Assembly (NCBI RefSeq): GCF_008831285.2
Contig: NC_045140.1
Coordinates: 11,778,505-11,838,504 of the forward strand
Direction of reading: 5' to 3'
Length of the DNA: 60,000 bases
DNA from: Nymphaea colorata
Lineage: Eukaryota; Streptophyta; Magnoliopsida; Nymphaeales; Nymphaeaceae
The notes beneath the pieces were generated by a model. It was not told the DNA's origin, did no database searches, and saw only the letters and a program-made list of their open reading frames with translations. Both the position numbers and the translations under genes were made by a program. Position 1 is the first letter of the stretch. Each line of letters begins with the position of its first letter. This document shows, one piece after another, positions 34,339 through 46,700 of this stretch.

Positions 34339-34950
34339 ATGGCAGCCTTAAGAGCCTTTTGGAACAGTCCTGTGGGACCCAAGACCACTCATTTTTGGGG
34401 CCCTGTGGCCAACTGGGGTTTTGTTTTAGCGGTATGGTGTAATTTTTTTTTCTTATCTCTTGTTCAAGTGACTAGATTTTATATGTGCATATTTTTTTCA
34501 ATGCCTTCTACATTGTAATTTCGGATTGATTATGGAACTGCCCTTCATTTTCCCTTTTTTCAGACGGAAATATGATTCTGCTTTATTTCAGATGCATTTA
34601 GGAATTGAAGTGCTTTGCATTTTCATCAGCTACTCTACGAGTGGATTCCGTTGCAAAAACAAAAGTAGATTTCAAAATCTTTTCTTCCTCCTAGAGATCC
34701 ATTTGAACACGTGCTTGTTAGCCTCATCACTTTCTACACAATGTGTAAAATACACCAGTAGATCTTGTAGTAGGATGATGTAAGAGAGAGATACTTGTAG
34801 CTGAAAATGTTGAACTTCTAATTTTTATTCACAAATAGAATTCAAGGGCCTGCATAATTTGTTGCATAAATCAAATTGGGGAAGAGGTCTTCCTTTTGCT
34901 CACTATGCTCTTGTGTCTTGATTTTTTATGTATATGTAATTGTTTCTGCT

Positions 34951-34982
<32 letters not shown>

Positions 34983-37328
34983 TGGCAACTTTTGTAGGTT
35001 AATTTATGTTTCCACCTAGTTGGATGATTTATTTTATTGTTGATAGTGATACCATGATTAATCTTCTACAAATTTCCGTACGCTCATCTTGCAGTTTGTG
35101 TTATCCTGTGAGCTGTATAAGCCTTCTTTTAGCTTGCGTGTGGTTCTTATTTATGCAGGATGATCTAGTTTGATGAGTTATTTTATTGTTGATAGCATGA
35201 TTAATCTTCTACTAAAATTGATGTACGCTTAACTTGCATTTTGTGTTACCATGTGAGTTGTATAAGCGTTCTTTTCGCTTGCGTGTGGTTCTCATTTATG
35301 CATGACGATCAGGGGCTTTCTTGAATTTGAACTCCTGTTAACATGACATAAGTGCTTCTTGGTCAATGTGTTCAGCAGTCTATGTGCATATTTTAAGAGT
35401 TCACTATTAGAATAGGCTACCTCATTAAATTCTTCGTGGTCAATCTGTTTAACAGTCTGCACATATTTTAAGATTTCATTATTAGGTTAACTCACTCACA
35501 ACCATTTTGAGGTATCAGACTATTTGATGATAAAACCTTATATTATTGGTCCTCCAACATAATACACAGATCACTCATCTGATTGACAGAATTTGTAATG
35601 GCTATACAGGGATTGGTGGATATGCAAAAACCCCCAGAGATGATCTCTGGAAACATGACTGCAGGTGAAAATATTTCTGTTTGAAAACCTTCAACTTTTA
35701 AGAAATTTGTTAAAAAAACGTATCAAACCTTACCTCTATTTCCTGTTTTTTCAGCAATGTGTGTTTATTCTGGTCTGTTTATGAGGTTTGCCTGGATGGT
35801 GCAACCCCGCAATTATCTTCTTCTTGCATGCCACGCCTCTAATGAAACAGTCCAGCTGTACCAGCTTTCTCGTTGGGCAAGGGCTCAAGGGTATGGAAGC
35901 ATTACAGACTTGATTGCCTTTAAAGTTTTAATTCCTCTGACACACATATGGAGACAATTTGTCTTATTCTGGTGGATGTCTCCTTCCTTTGCAGCCTCTT
36001 GATATCCTTGCTTCTTGCTTAGCCTAGCATTTTCTTTTCAGCCTTTTATGAAGTTATGTACTTAGCACGTATATGACGTGAAGATTATACAGTAGTTGCG
36101 GAATTTACTGTAGTATACAACTCTTATTTATGACATCAAAGGGATTATGAAATATGTGATGGTCGAGCATTTATTATTCATGTTCTAGCGTGTAGCTGTA
36201 ATGTGTAATCATCTGCCATTGCTTGCCTTAGTCTCTGTATGCAAATACTGTCAATTCTTTGATTTTAAAATTAAATTTCTTTTTTAGATCTCTCTCTCTT
36301 TTTTTCTGTGTGAAAAGGAGGGCGTATGTCATTGTTTACCTATATGGATATGACTGAAGGTACACGAGATATTCACTTTTAACCAGTTTCTAATATAATT
36401 TCTACATAAAAGTATATGGATAGGGGCCAAAATGGAATATCCCTGTGGCAAGTTTATTGTCTTAAATATTTTCAGGAACTGCCTAGTTACAGATGCGTCT
36501 GCATCATTGTAGTATTCAGTTTGATATGATCTATGTAAATGAACACGGAGACGAAATGATCTCCAAATTGGAGAAAATCCTTTCTTCCTGGTTCATTTGA
36601 TGTAAATGCAATCTGTGCACTTTCATGTGGGATTAAAGCGTTAGTGCTCACCAAGTCATCAAAATTGTTCATGTCCTTTGGTACACATGAAGATGTATGA
36701 CATGGCACATACATCTTTGCAAGGGATGATTCTTTATTTCTGAACATTCAGATTGTCTATTTTGTTTCAATATGTGCTTTTCATGTTCCAATGATGCTTA
36801 AACTGGGTATTTAACTTTTCTTCTCCAAGCATCTCAAGTTTCTTATGAACTATGCCTGGCAAGAAAGCTACTTTACATAATTTAATTTGGTTAACGTATA
36901 CTATGTCCAACATGTATGGTTTGGCACCGTTGAGTACAAAAAATTCATCCTTCAATGTACGAGTGCTTTACTTCAGAATATCTCAAAAAGTAAGAGTGAT
37001 GAATAGGAGTAATGTCAAAAAGCAAGAAACTAAAAAATAATTGGAAAAGTAACAATGATGGTCGCTCGAGAACACTAAGCAGATGAATGCTCAATGGACA
37101 ACGATGTTCTTATCTAGAGGAACCCACATTGGGAAAGTATCAAAGGATGATGGATGTTTTTTTGTGTGTGTGTGAGAGAGTGAGAGAGAGAGAGATTATA
37201 TGTTTGGAGTTCTGTCGATGCTGCCTTGTGTTTCTTTTGCCTTCTTTTCTGCAGTCTTTCTGATGTCTATTCCCATTTGTCCGTGTGACAGATATCTCGA
37301 GAAGAAGGAAGAAGCTGACAAGAAATAG
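34339..37328 (+). CDS. MPC1: mitochondrial pyruvate carrier subunit, MPC1 type (4 coding exons)
   Basis: Exons: 34339-34431, 35610-35664, 35755-35890 and 37292-37328. All splice sites are GT-AG and phases agree, giving 106 residues; plant MPC1 proteins are about 105-110. The protein carries the family's signature stretches: [20 protein letters not shown] (9-28), [34 protein letters not shown] (52-71) and [15 protein letters not shown]. It ends in a charged tail, KKEEADKK. The family forms heteromeric carriers in the inner mitochondrial membrane that import pyruvate for the TCA cycle. Two or three short membrane helices are expected around residues 14-34, 50-67 and 70-86. The translated part is small, but the gene spans about 5.5 kb because of a 5'UTR intron and three coding introns. 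The start ATG has no alternative in frame nearby. If the last intron is retained, the frame runs on to a stop at 36002. Confidence 0.93.
35020..35312. repeat. tandem duplication of about 145 bp in MPC1 coding intron 1
   Basis: Two diverged copies (about 35020-35165 and 35166-35312) share TTATTTTATTGTTGATAG, CATGATTAATCTTCTAC, GCTTGCGTGTGGTTCT and ATTTATGCA. They differ by scattered substitutions and small gaps, so the duplication is not recent. Confidence 0.8.
35350..35492. repeat. second tandem duplication in the same MPC1 intron
   Basis: Two diverged copies of about 75-85 bp share CTTCTTGGTCAATGTGTT/CTTCGTGGTCAATCTGTT, CAGTCT, GCACATATTTTAAGA-like words and CATTATTAG. It follows directly after the 145-bp duplication. 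Confidence 0.7.
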
Positions 37329-38199
37329 CTCTTGAGAAAGGTAGTTGCAGTTGGTGACTTGTTCAGCGGATTCAATCAATATTTAGATTTTGATGTGCCT
37401 CTTGCACAGGGAACTTCAGCTAAGAACACTTGGCCATTTAGAACATGTCTTGATTTATGCTCTTATGGTCAAAGTATGGAAGTTTGTGGCTTTAAGGTTT
37501 CATCGAAGAAAAGTCGCTTTGTTTCAATAAAAGGCATCGTTTTGAAGAACCATTTTCAGTATCGATTGTGGCTTATGTTCAGAACGTGTGTTATTGTTTT
37601 CTAACTGCCAACTGTTTAAGTTTGGAAATAAAAATGTAACATTAATAGCAGTGTCATTCTTGCAGAAAGTAATGCAAACCTGATCCACCATTAAGTTAAT
37701 TTGGTGCATATCTACATTTCATCTAAATGTTGCAGCCACCGAGAGAAGTCGATATGGCAGGAAGTTAGACCTTCCCGCTTGACCCATGTCTAGTGTGTCA
37801 TAAGCATGGACTGTCATTCACAACAACCGTGCGGGGGAAAGGCCCCTTAACCTTTTATTTTATTCCAACTCCAACAGCAAAATATATATACAGCAAAAAT
37901 TGGCCATCACTCTAATTTAGGAGCTAAAATGAGCCCAGGGAAGAAACAAAGCAAAAGCAAGATAAAACCAAAAGTTGAAAGAACCAAATTTACATAGCTT
38001 GGGTTACAAGAAACAAAATATCATGAGCAAGTTGTTGCAGAATTTGCACTCTGTGAAAGAAGTTGCCATAGATGCTTTGCCATCTCTGAAAAAATGGTTG
38101 ACGCCCTTTGAACCTGACCCAAAGTCTTCTAAGCCAAGACTTGTTGATAGAAATCAGTAGTATCTTCTGAAACCTGTCAAGCGTTGCCAAAGAATGGTG

Positions 38200-39140
38200 T
38201 CTTAAGGTATGTCATTGATGTCTTACCACCATTGTACTCTCTGGTCAAGACGCAGTCTTTTCGAGTCTATAAATAGAAAGGCGACCAGCTTTCTGCCACT
38301 AGAAGTTATGGAGGCAACTTGTAGACAAGCTTGACCTGTCAATAAAAGGGGGGACTTGTCAGGAATAATTCCCGTAGCCAGCCAAACCTGAAGGTTTTTC
38401 CTGTGGAGTCCCTTAAGGTAGCATAGAAGCCATCGACACAAACCCGCGAGATGGCATCAGAGTCTTGTTGAAGAGACATGGTTTCTTCATTATGGATTGT
38501 GGAATTGCGTCTACACCATATTCTCCAAAGTATAATGTGAAAACATATTTTCTAGCATTTCATAATCCACCCTCTTTTGAAACTACAAGAGAACCAATGT
38601 TTTAATTCCATGACAATGGTGCATTGGGGGAAGATGCTTCTCTTGAATTTAGAAGCAACGAACTCCCAAATTTAAGAAGAATGCAGACAGGAAAGAAGAA
38701 CGTGGTGAGCAGACTCTTCATTTTTGAAGCAAAGAACACATCTATTGGCCAAAGAAATGCCACTTTTCTTATATCTATCGAAGGTAGGGAGACGATCATT
38801 GCAAGCCAACCAAACATACCACTGCGCTCTAAGATGAGCTTAGGGGAACCAAATCAACCTCCTCCAAGCCTCTTCGTCATATTTCTTTCTCACCACCTCC
38901 CACACGTCGAATGTTTTGATGTTGGATGCGAGAGAATTTTGCCAAAGAAGGAGGTCTTGCTGTGGTTTTAAATTAGGTCGCTCCATACCCAGACGAAAGA
39001 GGAAATCTTTGAAGTTGTCAATAATAGGCAGGTCAGAGTCAAGGATCTGCTTAATGGAAAATTTCAACGAGAATTCAAAAGCAGATCTTTCCAAAAGATT
39101 CAACTGGGAGATGAGAGGAGAGCCACCCCAGTTGTCCGTC
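38200..39140 (-). pseudogene. LINE C-terminal zf-RVT-like region, broken
   Basis: Open pieces continue the ORF2 tail: LLERSAFEFSLKFSIKQILD, VWEVVRKKYDEEAWRRLIWF (ending 38840), then MFGWLAMIVSLPSIDI. In a shifted frame lies a CVLCFKNEESAHHVFF-like zinc-binding stretch near 38730-38680. This is the usual C-terminal region of plant LINE ORF2 proteins. Several frameshifts separate the pieces. Below 38200 only 3' untranslated sequence is seen. Confidence 0.7.
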
Positions 39141-41905
39141 TAGAACCAAATGGAGCCATTACCAATAAACCACCTGACATGTTCTTGAATTTGAGTCCAG
39201 CTCTTTCTAACACCTTTGAAAAACCAAGGCTCCTTCTTGGGGCGCTTTAAGGTCCAGAGGCTATAGAAAGAGAGATATTTCTTCTTGATAAAATTCACCC
39301 AAGGAGCATCATCCTGGCAGATGCGTAACGTGATGCGACCAATACAAGCTTTATTCCAATCATCAAGACGCTTTAACCCAACACCCCCGTCTAACATAGG
39401 GCGACAAATAGTCTTCCAAGCAACCATGTGCATTCCTTTCCTACCTTCTAGGCTGCCCCAAAGGAAGTTAGCCATAGTAGCTTCAAGTTTATGTTAAATA
39501 GTCTTAAGAAGCATGAAGACAGAGCACCAGTAGTCCATGAGGCTAAAGAGAACATACCCAATCAAACAAAGATGCCCTGCATAAGAGAGGAGCTTAGAAG
39601 ACCAAAGCGAATGCTTTTTTTCCACCTTCAAGACTAGAGAGACACATAAGTTGTCCTGCATATTACCTGCAAAGAGGGGAGTGCCCAAATAAAGAAGAGG
39701 CAGAGAACCTTGCCGCCAATCAAAGTTGTTGATGAAGGAGAGGAGAGCTCTTTGTTCCCCCAAGGATATAGCATGAGATTTATGTGGGTTAACACATAAC
39801 CCAGAAGAAAGCTTCAGGGCGTCAAGAGCTTGCATAACCTCGTTGTAAGAGTGTTGGTCCCATCTAGAAAAAATGATAAGATCATCAGCAAATGTGAGAA
39901 GCGAGGGACAGGCCCATACCCGGGGGATGTACGGAGGGGTAAGGGACCCATTCCAGCGTCTGAACTCTAAATTTCTAGAGAGCTCTTTCATAACAACAAG
40001 GAAAAGATACAGAGACATGGGGTCTCCCTGCCTCAGACCTATGCGCATATGATGAAAGTCACATGGGATCCCATCAATGAGAATAGCAAAAGAAGGAGAA
40101 GAAACACACATCATAACTCTATCAACCCAAGCCATGCTAAAACCCAAGTCGAGAAGAGCATTCTTGAGAAAGGCCCAGCTAACCCTGCCATAAGCTTTAG
40201 AGAAGTCAATTTTAAAACATATATTACTCTGTCGCAGACCCTCAAGCGAGTGGATACATTTATGAGCGAAGATGATATTCTCTTTGATTGATCGCCCAGG
40301 GAGGAATGCACCTTGGTCATTGCTGATGACTTTCTGCAAACATCTTTTCATATGGTAAGAGAGGAATTTAGATATAATCTTATACAGCATGTTGCACAAA
40401 GCAATAGGTCGGAGGTCATCAACTCTACAGAGACCCTCCTTCTTGAGGATGAGGGCAATATAGTTACGAATAATTTTCTTAACCAATCTCCCGGTGGATA
40501 GAAAGCTATTGATAACTTGCAATAAGTCATGACCAACAACACTCCAATGGTGTTGATAAAAGGAAGCTGGGAAGTCATCCGGTCCTAGTGCACTGTTCCC
40601 ATCCATGGAGAAAACCACATGCTTCACCTCATCGAGAGTGGCCGGGAGAAGCAGGTGGCATTATCCTCATCCAGCAGACGAGGCCCATCATCCTTCTTAG
40701 TTAGACAACAACCAGAGCCCTCTTCAAAACCAAGAAGGTCACAGAAGAAATCCTCGCAGATAGATCTAATGTGATTCACATCGTTGATTATAGCCCCCTC
40801 ATACTCCAAGGCACATAAAGATTTTTTTGTTCTACGTCCTTTGACTATTGCTTGGTAGTAAGCCGTATTACAATCTCCCTCAGCCATCCACTTGACACGA
40901 GCTCTTTGCCTCCTGTCTCCGTCTTCAAGGGAAGCCTGCAATTCTTTTCTAATCAGAATCCCATGATTTTTGTCATTGTCAGTAGAAGCCAATTCAAGGG
41001 ATTGGACTTTGTCAAGTTCAACCCTCAGAGCTTTGATACGAAGAGAAATGTCACCCACACAATTCCTAGCCCAACTAGGGAGGTTAGAACGAGTGAATTC
41101 CAATTTCTTAATCATCCTCATAAGGGGACAACCAAAAACTCGCAAGCTCCAAGCCTCTTGTACCAGATACTTGCACTGTGGTCTACTGGCCCAGAAATGG
41201 AAATATCTGAACTGAACAAAACGTTTAAGAGAGATAAGAATGAACCGAGTGGACACTTTGAGAGCAGAGTGGTCAGAAGTCATTCTGGGAAGAATTTGTA
41301 GATTAGTAAAACTGTCCCATTGAGCCTTTCAGACATTATTAATAAACGCCCAGTCTAGCCTGCACAAAATTTCACTCGCACCATGCCTGTTGTTGCTCCA
41401 ATTGAACCTGCGATTAGGGTCAGACAAAGGAAACAAGTGGCAATTCGAAGCAAACCTATTAAAGGAAGAACAAAAATTAAGATTAGGTTGGCGACCGGTT
41501 TTATCTGATCTATCAAGCATAGCATTGAAATCCCCTACTAATAACATCGGGCGTTGGAAATCAGATAAAATGTTCTACAAAATTATGAGAACCCAAGCTC
41601 TTTCAGCATCATGTGGAGGAAGATAAATACCTCCGACAAGAAAGTTGACATGAGACTGTTTATCAGTGACATCCAGAGGAATCCAATACCTATGCATATT
41701 AAGTACCGCCATAAAGTATCTTTGAGGTTTCCACCCATAGAGGATACGTACCACACCATCGCACATATCAGCATTAGACATAGTAGCATAAGAGCAAAGT
41801 AAACCAGAGTTAATGTGGAGTCGATCAACATTTATAAGAGTATCAAAAATGAAAAAGCTATCAATGTTCTCATGCTGCACAGTGAAAAGCAAGTCGTTAC
41901 CTGGT
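39140..41905 (-). pseudogene. LINE ORF2: partial endonuclease and reverse transcriptase, broken
   Basis: The endonuclease part begins mid-domain near 41905 (CDGVVRILYGWKPQ, VGGIYLPPHDAERAW). It continues as LLVGDFNAMLDRSDKTG (41545) and TSDHSALKVSTRF (41280). The N-terminal half, with its first catalytic motifs, is absent, consistent with an internal deletion at the ORF1/ORF2 junction. The linker (ARVKWMAEGDCNTAYY) leads into the RT (40627-39494). The RT has LRPIALCNMLYKIISKFL, GAFLPGRSI, KIDFSKAYGRVSWAFL, GLRQGDPMSLYLF and the active-site block TFADDLIIFS. That is FADD where most elements have YADD, followed by LLYLGTPLF. A stop separates it from the next open piece (39475-39140, NFLWGSLEGRKGMHMVAWKT). 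Confidence 0.9.
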
Positions 41906-43420
41906 CAGAAACAATACCTTTACTTGTTTGGGATTGTGTGGAGGTGTCTGCAAGGGCTTCATCCCTGCCAAGGCTAATGCACTTACGCTTTCCTGCTGGC
42001 CCCGTTGGTTCTGAATTGGCAAAACTGAGATTTGAGGTATCCTGTGCAAATTTTCTATGGCCAGACAATCTGCTGCCCCTTCCACGGTCGTGAGTGATTC
42101 CCCCTGTTGAGAACAAAACTTTAAAGTTACCCGCTTGTGGATCAGCGGTATGAACCTCCGGTTGGACATCACATGGAGATTTAGTTAGGGGATGAGATTT
42201 GTGGTTAGAGGGCGATTTGAATGAAAATCTGGGGGGTATTTCAGTAGGCAAACTTCTACTCCGATAGAAGAGATTAACCATGTTAGTCTGGTTCTCTGTC
42301 GCGTCCCTGATGATAGCTTTGTTTTTAGCTCTCCTTGTGGTATTCACATGAATTTAATTAGTTTTATCCTCAAGAGGCTTGACGTCGTTGATGGTTAAAG
42401 GGCTCCTCGTTGATTCTTCATGAGATTCATCTAAGTCCATTAGAGCAGAGAATTAATTCTTGGGTGTAGATACACTCTTTTGCCCTTGTGCTATAAGCCC
42501 TTTGCTTGAACTGGATGCCTTCAATGAGTTTTTGCCTTTTGCCGCTTCAAGCTGGAAGTTCCCCTGTCTATGGGAGTCACGCTTGGGGCACTTGTCAGGT
42601 GGGTGAGAGTTGACGCCGCAAATCCTGCAAAACCGTAATCTCCCCTCATAGACTAAGGGTTGGGCAAGGGTGTAGCTATCCTTTAGCACAAACTGAAATT
42701 CAGGGGGTAGTGGGGCACTCAGTGGAAGTTCAACTCTGATGCGGGCAAAACCCCCTCTATTAATATCCCTAGTTTGAGTATCTATTTCCAAAAGTTCACC
42801 TTGAAGACCCTTGGCTATACTGTTAAAGATATGCTCGGTCCACATGTTCAGAGGTAAATTTGGGAGGCGAATCCATAGTGGGGCAGAGGTCACAGGCGGC
42901 ATGTTGAGAACGGCAAGTAACAACAGTCCTGCCCCCAACCCTCCAAGCTTGCTTCTGAGTGATGCAGTGTAGTTGCTGTTCATCCTCAACCCGAATGAGG
43001 AAAGTGCCACCAGCGTCCTATGGTGAACTTCGGGTTGGCTTTCCCTGCCCATTGTCTGGTGAGTTCCTGAAAGACAAAAGAGAAGTTGGTGCACCCATTT
43101 GGGGAAGAGCCTTGTAACCGAGCCAACGTTGCCCATTGGAATGGGCGATTCATCTCATCATAGGCTTTTTTAGGAATGAAAATTTTGAATCTGCCATCTT
43201 GAATCTCCACCTCCAGAGGAAGCTCTGGTTGGCTGCCAGCAGAAGTCCCTCCAGAAAGCAATGAAGCCCATGAACGAATACCATGGCCCTGATCCGTTGG
43301 AATACAAGGGGAAGACGTTGATGGGGAGGCACGACCTGGGATTTTCCCTTTTTCAGAAGGAGAAGAAACCGGTCCTTGCAAAGGCGGGAACTCCTTGTCA
43401 GATGGCATAGGGGTCTCCAT
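41905..43420 (-). pseudogene. LINE ORF1 (DUF4283-like plus CCHC zinc knuckle), frameshifted
   Basis: The reading starts at METPMPSDKEFPPL (43420) and continues through EVEIQDGRFKIFIPKKAYDE, typical of the N-terminal domain of plant LINE ORF1 proteins. A frameshift near 43000 moves the frame. The second frame contains APLWIRLPNLPLNMWTEHIF, GGFARIRVELPL and then the zinc knuckle CRICGVNSHPPDKC (about 42640-42580). A stop at 42453 breaks it again, and a third open frame (42347-41832) carries a low-complexity C-terminal part. In the family, ORF1 is the RNA-binding protein that coats the element's transcript. No intact product can be made. Confidence 0.8.
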
Positions 43421-43546
43421 GGCCCACGGTCTCCACGGTGCCTCCCCCACCCAACGCGAGGGAAGGGGAACACTCAGTATGCCTAATCCCTGCGTCCAGC
43501 CAAACCCTAGCAGAGACTCTCTCTCCTCAACGGTCGTAGAAGCTTT

Positions 43547-43677
<131 letters not shown>

Positions 43678-43723
43678 AATAATGACTGTCTTTTTAGAAT
43701 TACCAACTATATAATCAGACTGT

Positions 43724-43777
43724 CTAATTCAACATGATGGATAATTAAGACTAATTCAACATGATGGATAATTAAGA
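43724..43777. repeat. 27-bp direct duplication
   Basis: CTAATTCAACATGATGGATA plus ATTAAGA occurs twice in tandem, starting at 43724 and 43751. The copies are identical except at the last base, so this is a recent duplication. Confidence 0.9.
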
Positions 43778-46700
43778 GGAAAATAGAAAAAAAAGGGTAA
43801 TGGGTATTTTTGTTATTTAATATTAATTCATATATTTCTTTTTATTTTTTCTTAACTATTCATTTATTTCAAAGATCTTGGTTAGATGGATGGATGAAAA
43901 GTCATAAACATTTACTTCATATATATACATGGAGAGGAAAAGAGAGAATATTATGAAAGGGAACACGAACAGATTATGTAGGTATACCTGGCCAGTTTAT
44001 CTTGGAAGACTTCATTGATAATATTGTAGGGCAATTATGATCGAGCCGAGTACTGGGCACCTACGGGGTATCCAGCCTAGTATTCAACCCTAGTTTTAGT
44101 TTGAATCTAGGTTAAGAAAGAACATGAAGACCTGTTTTGCAGATTGACTTGTTTGAAAAATATTTTAAATTATAAAAGTCAACTGTTTCAACATTCTTTA
44201 TTAAACATATATTTGAAAAGTTCTGAGTTCATTAATGAAGTCGGATTTTGAAGAGCAGCTGGAATTTAGCCGAACCAACCAAAACCCAAAAATAGTATAA
44301 TGTGCATGAAATCGTAATATATATATATATATATACACACACACCCCTCTTCTCACACACCCCTCTTCTTATTTGTCTTGACCTAAGCAAAATTTTTTTC
44401 CTGCTGCATTACCTCGATTGGGGTTATTTTACGTCATATAAAAGAAAAGATAATATAAACAACGTTGAGTAAGGTGTTTTGCTCAGTTTTTTTTGGACAT
44501 GTCATCCCATGCTTAATGTGGACTATTGTATCGATATTGATGTGTTCGACAACAGATAAGGCAGATTCCTTCATATCCAAGCAAACCTTTTTATCTTTTC
44601 TTGCCTTGTCGTCTTCCCTCTTACTGCTATCAATTTTTCATTCATAGAGCAAGTTTTTTTTATCAATTATTTTATAAACTTAAGTAGTTTTTACCTCCTG
44701 TGGTTGTCCATTATCCTTTGGCAGTAAAAAGGTCCGGGACCGGGAGCTAAGGATTGACATCCATCGGACTGCTTAAAAAATCATTATCAGATATGAGAAA
44801 AAATAAATTAAATTCAGTTAAGAAATCGGATTGAATTTAAATTTAAGAAATGACATATTTTTAAGCCTAAATTTGAATTTGGTCTTAAATAAACATTCGT
44901 CAGGATTTAGATTCGGTTTCAAATAAATATTCTATAAATAAAAGCAGCACCTGGATTGATGTGAAAATAAAAGTTTAATTTGGATTCTGAATTCTAAAAC
45001 CGAATTTGGATATGGTTTTTTTTTTTTTATTCCTACCTAAATCCTAATTCGAATATGAATATTTGACAAATCAGGTACGATAAAGCGTACATCCAATTTG
45101 TATCTAATCTGTAGACATCTCTACCCTATCTTTCCTAGGTTGCATTAGAAGCAGTTATTTGTAATTTTGAAAATATTAAACCATGTAAATGAATACATCA
45201 TAAGTTCAACTGTTTTTTTCTCTCCCTCATTTCACTTGAATGTGGCAAGCAGCCCCATACACTCTCCTGTTTCACTCATTGCCCATATAAACTTGATTTA
45301 AAATTCACCCTCCCCTTCCTTTTCCTTAGTTCTAAACCAGTGTTATCAGAATCAATCCAAGCCTGTGCCAAGTGTCATGCTTTCATTAATTTTGCAGTTA
45401 TATATTTGAAATTGATTATTGTAATTTTATTTTCTATTTATCTTTTAAAAGTAGCTCTAAGGGGTCGTTATCTAAAATCCTCATTATTTGAGAATAATTG
45501 ATTTAAGATCAGACCCCCTTCCCATTATAAATCCGACATTTCCTCAATACAAAAAGGTCAAATAGTGATTTCAAGTATGGATCTACGTTTAAGTTTAATT
45601 TACATGTAAATTTTAGAAAATTTTACTTGTCATATATAAAAATTTTGAAAAATGATATTTCAACTCCTGTTAAAATTTATAAACTTTGGTTCGGCCCCTC
45701 GTCGTGAAAAATTTCTGGCTCTGCCCCTCAGATGAACAGTTATGCTGAGCTGAATGTTTTTAAAGAGAGAGAGAATCTGTTTCTCTCTCTCTCTCTCTCT
45801 CTTTTGGACAACCAGACTTAGAAGTTTGGATGGGTTTGCTTCCCTTACCCTTTCTTTTTCTACATGTAAAAGTCATGCTGCTAAAGAAATTCCACGGTCA
45901 AACAATGCACAATTTGCACTGAGTTCTACTTTCCCCTATTCAGATCCAATTAATTCTTTTCTCATTTGATGGCTTGCCAGGTAACCAATAATTTGAATGG
46001 TAGATCGATTTAATTTTGTCCACTGACACAAAGGCGCCATGTGTCATATACTATTCATTTTTATTGTCCTTTACATATTTTAAACGTTTTTGCTTTTAAT
46101 TATTTACATATATTGAATTTTAACATAAGTATATATTTTTCATTTTCTTTAAGCCAATTCACTAGCGATTTAGCTGAATCGGTTGATACATCGGGTTAAT
46201 AATATGGTTTGGATAATTTTTGGTAATTCGTTTGCAAATCCAATGTTTAATTTGTTCAAGCCATCTGAATCTGGATCGGCAGATCTAGAATCTGATGTAA
46301 GGGGCGGAGAGAATCTGAGATTCATACTCTCATGCAGTATGAATCTTATATGTATATATATATATATAAGTCCCAAATCTGAGATCTAATGCTATCAAAC
46401 ACATGGAGGAGAATTTAAGATATTCGAGTTGAAGAAAGTTGAGAGTTCAATACCCAAAATGGGTCAGATCCGATAATCGGCCGCCGCCTGCCGAAATCTA
46501 ACTTGCCCATATATGAAAATTGCTAGGGAAGAAGATGGTGAATATTTTGTAATGCTTTGCTTACAAGGAAAGGTTTTTGCTTCCCCTTCTCATGCTTTCT
46601 GATTTGGCTTTTGCCTACTTCTTTGTCATGGTTTGCTTTACAGACAGGGTGCCTTGACTGGATGGATGTAGGTAGAGGTGCCTCCTTATTTTAGGCACTT

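Larger units (their letters stand above)
37830..43540 (-). mobile_element. nearly full-length but inactive plant LINE, minus strand
   Basis: On the minus strand the order is a 5' leader (about 43540-43421), ORF1, an endonuclease remnant, reverse transcriptase, a zf-RVT-like tail and a 3' end. The 3' end is near 37.84 kb, where the minus strand reads GGAATAAAATAAAAGG, a tail-like A-rich stretch. ORF1 and ORF2 are broken by several frameshifts and stops. The 5' end abuts a (CT)n(TA)n tract. It is inserted about 0.5 kb past the MPC1 stop codon. It is much better preserved than the two plus-strand LINE remnants in this window, so it is younger. The exact ends and the target-site duplication could not be fixed by eye. 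Confidence 0.85.

Noticed and set aside
40624-41301. Plus-strand frames over the LINE
   Set aside because: Antisense shadows of the minus-strand LINE ORF2, which carries the real RT motifs.
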